Under the pieces are notes generated by a model. That model saw only the letters and a list, made by a program, of their open reading frames with translations, searched no databases and was not told where the DNA came from. This document shows positions 60,731-64,000 of a stretch of 64,000 bases of DNA, one piece after another (the first letter of the stretch is position 1; every line of letters starts with the position of its first letter). A program made the translations under genes and the position numbers. This stretch comes from DASRHT01 sp035293765 (lineage in GTDB: Bacteria > Chloroflexota > Ktedonobacteria > Ktedonobacterales > Ktedonobacteraceae): positions 28,060-92,059 of the forward strand of contig DATGMF010000047.1 in the NCBI GenBank assembly GCA_035293765.1, in the 5' to 3' direction.

Positions 60731-61552
60731 TTAGATAGGGATGCTTGATGGGCCGGTACCTACGATCACCTGCGAACGGCTTTGCCACAGCGTCCAGTCG
60801 GAGCTAATCGCCGCCGCCGTCTGCAACAGCAAGGGAAGGTACTTCTCTATCAGCGTCTCAATGCTTGTCTCGGCTACGTGGACGCTCACATTGAGCGCGG
60901 CGACCACCCGGTTAGTGCTATCGCGCAGAGGCACAGCAATTGAGCGAATGCCATAGGCCAGGTGCTCATCGGCCAGCGCCCACCCTCTTGTATGCACCTC
61001 GCATAGAGCGCGATCACGCTCCTCCGCCTCTGGTCGCCAGAGTGGCGCGATGCCGGAGCGGCTCGGCACGGCCAGCACGCGTTCCAATTCGTCCGGCGGT
61101 AGTTCGGCGAGCAGCACTTTGCCCAGCGAAGTCTGAAGGGCGGGGAAGCGCGTGCCGATGGTCACAGCGATAGTGATGATTTTGGGCACCGCCACCCGTG
61201 CAACATACACGACGTCAGAGCCGTCGAGCTGCGCGATTGACGACGACTCGTTGGTGTGTGCCACCAGTTGTTCCATGTGCGGGCGGGCGATATCCCAGAT
61301 GTTGATTGAGCCAATATAGGCCATGCCAAGTTCCAGCACCCGCGGCGTGAGCGCGAAGCCGCCTTGCGACGCGCGGACATATCCCAGCTCTTCAAGCGTC
61401 AAGAGCATCCGGCGCGCTGTCGGTCGCGCGAGCCCCGTAGCCGCAGCTACCTCGCTCAGCGTCATCGTTGATCGGCTGGGTCCGAATGCCCGGATGACAC
61501 TCAAGCCGCGTGCCAGCGCCTCGATGAAGTCTGGTCCTGTTTCGCCGCGCAT
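60731..61552 (-). CDS. IclR-family transcriptional regulator
   Basis: The 273-residue protein has an N-terminal winged helix (ALARGLSVIRAFGPSRSTMTLSEVAAATGLARPTARRMLLTL, about 10-55). The effector domain has IARPHMEQLVAHTNESSS, RFPALQTSLGKVLLAEL and IAVPLRDSTNRVVAALNVSVH. It is closest in pattern to the PcaR/PobR group that controls aromatic catabolism. It lies on the same strand directly before the CoA-transferase gene. AGGGGAG lies 5 bases before the ATG. It probably controls the promoter at 60665-60694, and perhaps itself through the palindrome at 61579-61608. Confidence 0.9.
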   Translation of the reverse strand: MRGETGPDFIEALARGLSVIRAFGPSRSTMTLSEVAAATGLARPTARRMLLTLEELGYVRASQGGFALTPRVLELGMAYIGSINIWDIARPHMEQLVAHTNESSSIAQLDGSDVVYVARVAVPKIITIAVTIGTRFPALQTSLGKVLLAELPPDELERVLAVPSRSGIAPLWRPEAEERDRALCEVHTRGWALADEHLAYGIRSIAVPLRDSTNRVVAALNVSVHVAETSIETLIEKYLPLLLQTAAAISSDWTLWQSRSQVIVGTGPSSIPI

Positions 61553-61578
61553 GATTTCTCCCCTGGTAGCCAATCAAT

Positions 61579-61608
61579 GCCCATCTGTATGACATGATAC
61601 AGATGGGC
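61579..61608. promoter_or_regulatory. 12+12 bp inverted repeat upstream of the IclR gene
   Basis: GCCCATCTGTAT and ATACAGATGGGC flank 6 bases, 27 bases before the IclR start and downstream of its predicted promoter. It fits an autoregulatory operator; as RNA it could also form a leader hairpin. Its half-site differs from the GTCCG sites. Confidence 0.5.
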
Positions 61609-61631
61609 GTGATAGCGTTTTCTTAGCTCTC

Positions 61632-61660
61632 ATCGTAGCAGAAACGGGGCTTGATGTCCA
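61632..61660 (-). promoter_or_regulatory. Predicted promoter of the IclR gene
   Basis: On the minus strand TGGACA (61655-61660) and TACGAT (61632-61637) are 17 bases apart, matching consensus at 5 and 4 of 6 positions. Confidence 0.4.
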
Positions 61661-61722
61661 GGTTGCCGCAAACCCTTCCCCTGAATCCAAAAAACTTGCT
61701 TTGCCTTTACCTTGTCGTCTAC

Positions 61723-62418
61723 CTAAACTCCCAGAAACAGAATGACTTGCTGAAAAATCGCTTTATCGACGAAATACAGTATTGGTAAAATCACAATCAG
61801 AGCAATGACAATGTGGATGACTTTCTTAAAAACAGCCAGGCCGCCAATAGCAATGCCAAACAGGAGGATGAAGTATCCAATACCGATGGTGGCAGATAAA
61901 TGAGGCACCTCTACAGTCACTGGCTGAGCTGCGGCAGGGGCATAGGGAGGAACTTGAAAGGCTGGCAGGATACCTGCTTCTCCAGATACCGGCATGGCCG
62001 GCGTGCCGATAAGTATAGCTAGCAACAGCACCACAAGCCAGCTAAACGCTATAATAATATGCATAAATGCATGAAAGTAATCATTAGCGATTTTTACGAG
62101 ATCGTGATGAAATATATGAGATAGCATGTTTATAACTGCGTTTGCCGTACCTTTGGGAAGGCACAGACGTATGAGACCTACTCCGGCTGAGATAAACATA
62201 AACTCAACCGCAGGACGCAACCTGAAGTAAGCCGCAGAGTCCGCAAAATTCCATCCGCTAATCACATCAACAAAGGCGGATATGCGATGTCCGGCGATGA
62301 CAGCGGAACCTCCAGGTGGGTTGTATGTGACAGTAAAGAGCGGGAAAAAGAGCGCAATGAGAACAATACAAGCGCCCGCAACTATTTGACCGAGGTAACC
62401 TTTCGACGTTGAGTCCAT
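61723..62418 (-). CDS. Membrane protein of unknown function, about five TM segments
   Basis: I do not recognise a family. The 231-residue product has an N-terminal membrane segment (10-30), a loop with FTVTYNPPGGSAVIAG that is probably external, and further segments near 70-90, 118-140, 178-200 and 203-225. A Pro/Ala-rich loop lies between the third and fourth (about 145-172). A His-rich stretch (HIFHHDLVKIANDYFHAFMH) precedes one helix and could bind metal, but this is only a composition. AGGAGG lies 7 bases before the ATG. It stands alone between the IclR cluster and the alpha/beta hydrolase. Confidence 0.7.
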   Translation of the reverse strand: MDSTSKGYLGQIVAGACIVLIALFFPLFTVTYNPPGGSAVIAGHRISAFVDVISGWNFADSAAYFRLRPAVEFMFISAGVGLIRLCLPKGTANAVINMLSHIFHHDLVKIANDYFHAFMHIIIAFSWLVVLLLAILIGTPAMPVSGEAGILPAFQVPPYAPAAAQPVTVEVPHLSATIGIGYFILLFGIAIGGLAVFKKVIHIVIALIVILPILYFVDKAIFQQVILFLGV

Positions 62419-62640
62419 TCAGAATCCTCCTAAGAAGTGTAGTAACTAAAGCACAAAAGCAATTATTATTTCATAATAATTAAAAACATGATAGATCAGA
62501 CATAGTGTATCATATTGTGATCATTCGTACAAGAGATAGTATTACAAATATCTGGGTAACTGTGGACAAAGCTCTGCTTTGCCTGTGAAAAAAAGGCTTC
62601 TTGTAGAGGAGCTTCTTTTAACAGGAGAAAATTGGGCAAT

Positions 62641-62675
62641 TAAAAGCAAGCGAGCAATACTGCTCATTCGCTCGC
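62641..62675 (-). terminator. Terminator of the alpha/beta hydrolase gene
   Basis: GAGCA-ATAC-TGCTC (62652-62665) sits inside a wider GCGAGC/GCTCGC pairing. On the minus strand it is followed by GCTTGCTTTTAATT. Confidence 0.5.
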
Positions 62676-62685
62676 ATGATATGCG

Positions 62686-63540
62686 CTATGACTTGAGCGA
62701 TCCCAGAAAATCCAGCACGATCCGGTTGAACTCGGCGGGCTTCTCCATAAAAGGATGGTGCGCTGTCTCTGCCATAACCACCTTTTTAGCGCCCGGGATC
62801 TCTGCTGCCAGTTGCTCTAGCGGATTTGGCGCGTCCCACTCTCCTAGAATGACGAGCGTTGGCACGGCGATCTGCGAGAGGCGTCCGACGGCGGGCGGCT
62901 CTAGTGGCACCGGCGGCGTCTCAGCCTGCGCCTCATCGTCGGGACGCTGCCAGTTGCGCGTCGTCATCTCGCGCACCCGCTCGCGCACGTTGGGAGCTGC
63001 TCGCCCTGGCAGCCGACCCGGCCCGTCAGTCCACAATGCCAGTGAGACCTCAACCGCTCGCGCCATATCGTGCTGCTCAAATGCTTCATCCAGGCTGGCA
63101 TACATCCGCGTCACATCTGGATGCTTTTGCATCATTTCTTCTGATGGTCGATATCCGCTGACGCCCGCCGTAACCGGAATCAGTGCATCAACCATCTCAG
63201 GATGTGCAAGCGTAAAATCGATAGCCAGTGAGCCTCCTCCAGAGACGCCCATAATGTAAGCACTCTTGATGCCCAGAAATTTCATCAATTCGTAGAGGTC
63301 CTGGCGATCAGAGTAAGCCTTTCCCTTTGTAATCAGCCCTGAATCGCCAAAGCCTCGCTGATCATAGCGGATGACGCGGTATTGCCGGGCGAAGATTGCG
63401 AACTGATCGTCCCACGATCTTCTATCCAGAAGGTGCCCATGTAGTAGAACAAATGGATGCCCTGCACCTGCGATCTCGTAATACAGCGTCGTGCCGTTTA
63501 CCTCTGCAACTCCTGTCTGTACGTGTTCTATGTTTGACAT
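62686..63540 (-). CDS. Alpha/beta hydrolase (esterase/lactonase-like)
   Basis: The 284-residue protein has the canonical fold: HGHLLDRRSWDDQ after strand 3, RYDQRGFGDS, the nucleophile elbow GVSGGGS, the acid in ILGEWDAPNP and the histidine in AETAHHPFMEKP. It resembles 3-oxoadipate enol-lactonase-like and peroxidase-like hydrolases, which would suit the nearby aromatic-catabolism genes, but the substrate cannot be read. The ATG at 63540 has AGGGA 8 bases upstream; the frame to 63627 extends into the promoter region. Confidence 0.88.
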   Translation of the reverse strand: MSNIEHVQTGVAEVNGTTLYYEIAGAGHPFVLLHGHLLDRRSWDDQFAIFARQYRVIRYDQRGFGDSGLITKGKAYSDRQDLYELMKFLGIKSAYIMGVSGGGSLAIDFTLAHPEMVDALIPVTAGVSGYRPSEEMMQKHPDVTRMYASLDEAFEQHDMARAVEVSLALWTDGPGRLPGRAAPNVRERVREMTTRNWQRPDDEAQAETPPVPLEPPAVGRLSQIAVPTLVILGEWDAPNPLEQLAAEIPGAKKVVMAETAHHPFMEKPAEFNRIVLDFLGSLKS

Positions 63541-63677
63541 CTTGCAATCCCTTTCTTTAGGAATGTTTCTCTCGCTATGATAGCATCGAAAGCGGGCAAG
63601 AACGACCCTGTATGGGATTCTCAGCATTCTCCCATGCTAAGCATAACGACCGGTTGGGATGCTCTGTGCTTCCGACA

Positions 63678-63850
63678 AGGCTTTCAGTTTTCCTCTCCTC
63701 CGACTTCTGCTGATGGGATTCGCGCCCCGAACGGGGCGCAGGGCAAAGGGAGAGAGGTGCAGGCAACCCGCGTCGCGGGTTGCCTGCACCTCTCTCCCTT
63801 TGCCAGCAGGGCTTCGCCCTGCGAGCACGACGAAAACAGAAAAGCCCTGG
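63678..63850. mobile_element. MITE-like palindromic element, copy 2 (opposite orientation)
   Basis: A 173-bp element is the diverged reverse complement of copy 1. It carries the same three hairpins: GCGCCCCG-AA-CGGGGCGC (63722-63739), a central 63-bp perfect palindrome (63742-63804), and GCAGGGC-TTC-GCCCTGC (63806-63822). It ends in CTGTTTTC/AGGCTTT-type degraded terminal repeats. The flanking 11-bp TGCTTCCGACA (63667-63677) and CGCTTCCGGCA (63851-63861) differ by two transitions, consistent with an aged target duplication. No transposase is encoded. Confidence 0.8.
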
Positions 63851-63861
63851 CGCTTCCGGCA

Positions 63862-64000
63862 GGGCTATTTACTTCTCTGAAGAAGAGGGGGTCAAGGGGC
63901 AGTGCCCCATAGGTGCGAACGTAAGCAAAAAAGTACCTGAACAACGGAAGAAAGAGACAAGGCATGGTTTTTTCTGCGACAGTCAACGTATTACACCATC
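63862..64000. other. Window end, no supported gene
   Basis: Contains GGGGCAGTGCCCC, a short hairpin near 63896-63908, and no convincing frame. It may belong to a gene or element continuing beyond the window. Confidence 0.4.

Noticed and set aside
62579..63259. 226-residue plus-strand frame
   Set aside because: It is antisense to the alpha/beta hydrolase gene; composition is low complexity (Ser, Arg, Thr).

Overview
The window looks like chromosomal DNA of a Ktedonobacteria-type Chloroflexota (Ktedonobacter or Dictyobacter relatives). This is inferred from gene content and moderate GC, not from a marker gene: large HTH/NB-ARC/TPR and SARP-type regulators, many amidohydrolases and amidases, an archaeal-style XPB-Bax1 pair, pentapeptide-repeat remnants, and palindromic miniature elements. 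No rRNA, tRNA or CRISPR array was seen.

Layout. 0-10.3 kb: amidohydrolase, coiled-coil protein, MFS exporter, a UvrA-like gene broken by an internal deletion, MerR regulator, SDR, pentapeptide remnant, ornithine cyclodeaminase-like enzyme, and an ECF sigma factor with a fused zinc-finger tail coupled to a second MFS exporter. 10.6-19.6 kb: a lone TIR protein, then a tight operon of BioB-like radical SAM, B12-binding radical SAM, PfkB-like protein without its catalytic Asp, and Nudix hydrolase. After it come a 39-residue membrane peptide, an HTH/NB-ARC/TPR regulator and a nucleoside deaminase. 19.9-25.8 kb: a complete N-acetylglucosamine-type PTS operon (EIICB, EIIA-Glc, HPr, EIIA-Man, EI) behind a promoter carrying a DasR/NagR-like operator, then a MerR/GyrI-like regulator. 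26-38 kb: XPB helicase with Bax1 (DUF790) nuclease, an aspzincin-like metalloprotease without a signal peptide, a second HTH/NB-ARC/TPR regulator, two unknown proteins, and an orphan molybdenum hydroxylase large subunit.

38-56 kb: amidase, a CocE-like remnant, a SARP/ATPase regulator, a membrane-anchored esterase, a Baeyer-Villiger monooxygenase, two paralogous amidases (one with a Tat signal, one without) that keep homologous promoters, tandem methyltransferases behind a promoter with SARP-style 11-bp repeats, a MoaD/ThiS protein followed by a BNR-propeller protein, and a HIT hydrolase. 56-63.5 kb: a catabolic cluster (IclR, CaiB CoA-transferase, citryl-CoA-lyase-like protein, LigB, LigA, MetE-like methyltransferase), a membrane protein and an alpha/beta hydrolase. 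Two copies of a 172-175 bp MITE-like element lie in opposite orientation at 53.8 and 63.7 kb.

Strongest leads: the radical-SAM/PfkB/Nudix operon as an uncharacterised small-molecule pathway; the LigAB/CoA-transferase/CoA-lyase cluster with a strong promoter overlapped by three half-sites; the SARP-like promoter; the mirrored arm mutations in the MITE pair; and the amidase pair in which one copy appears to have lost leader and Tat signal.
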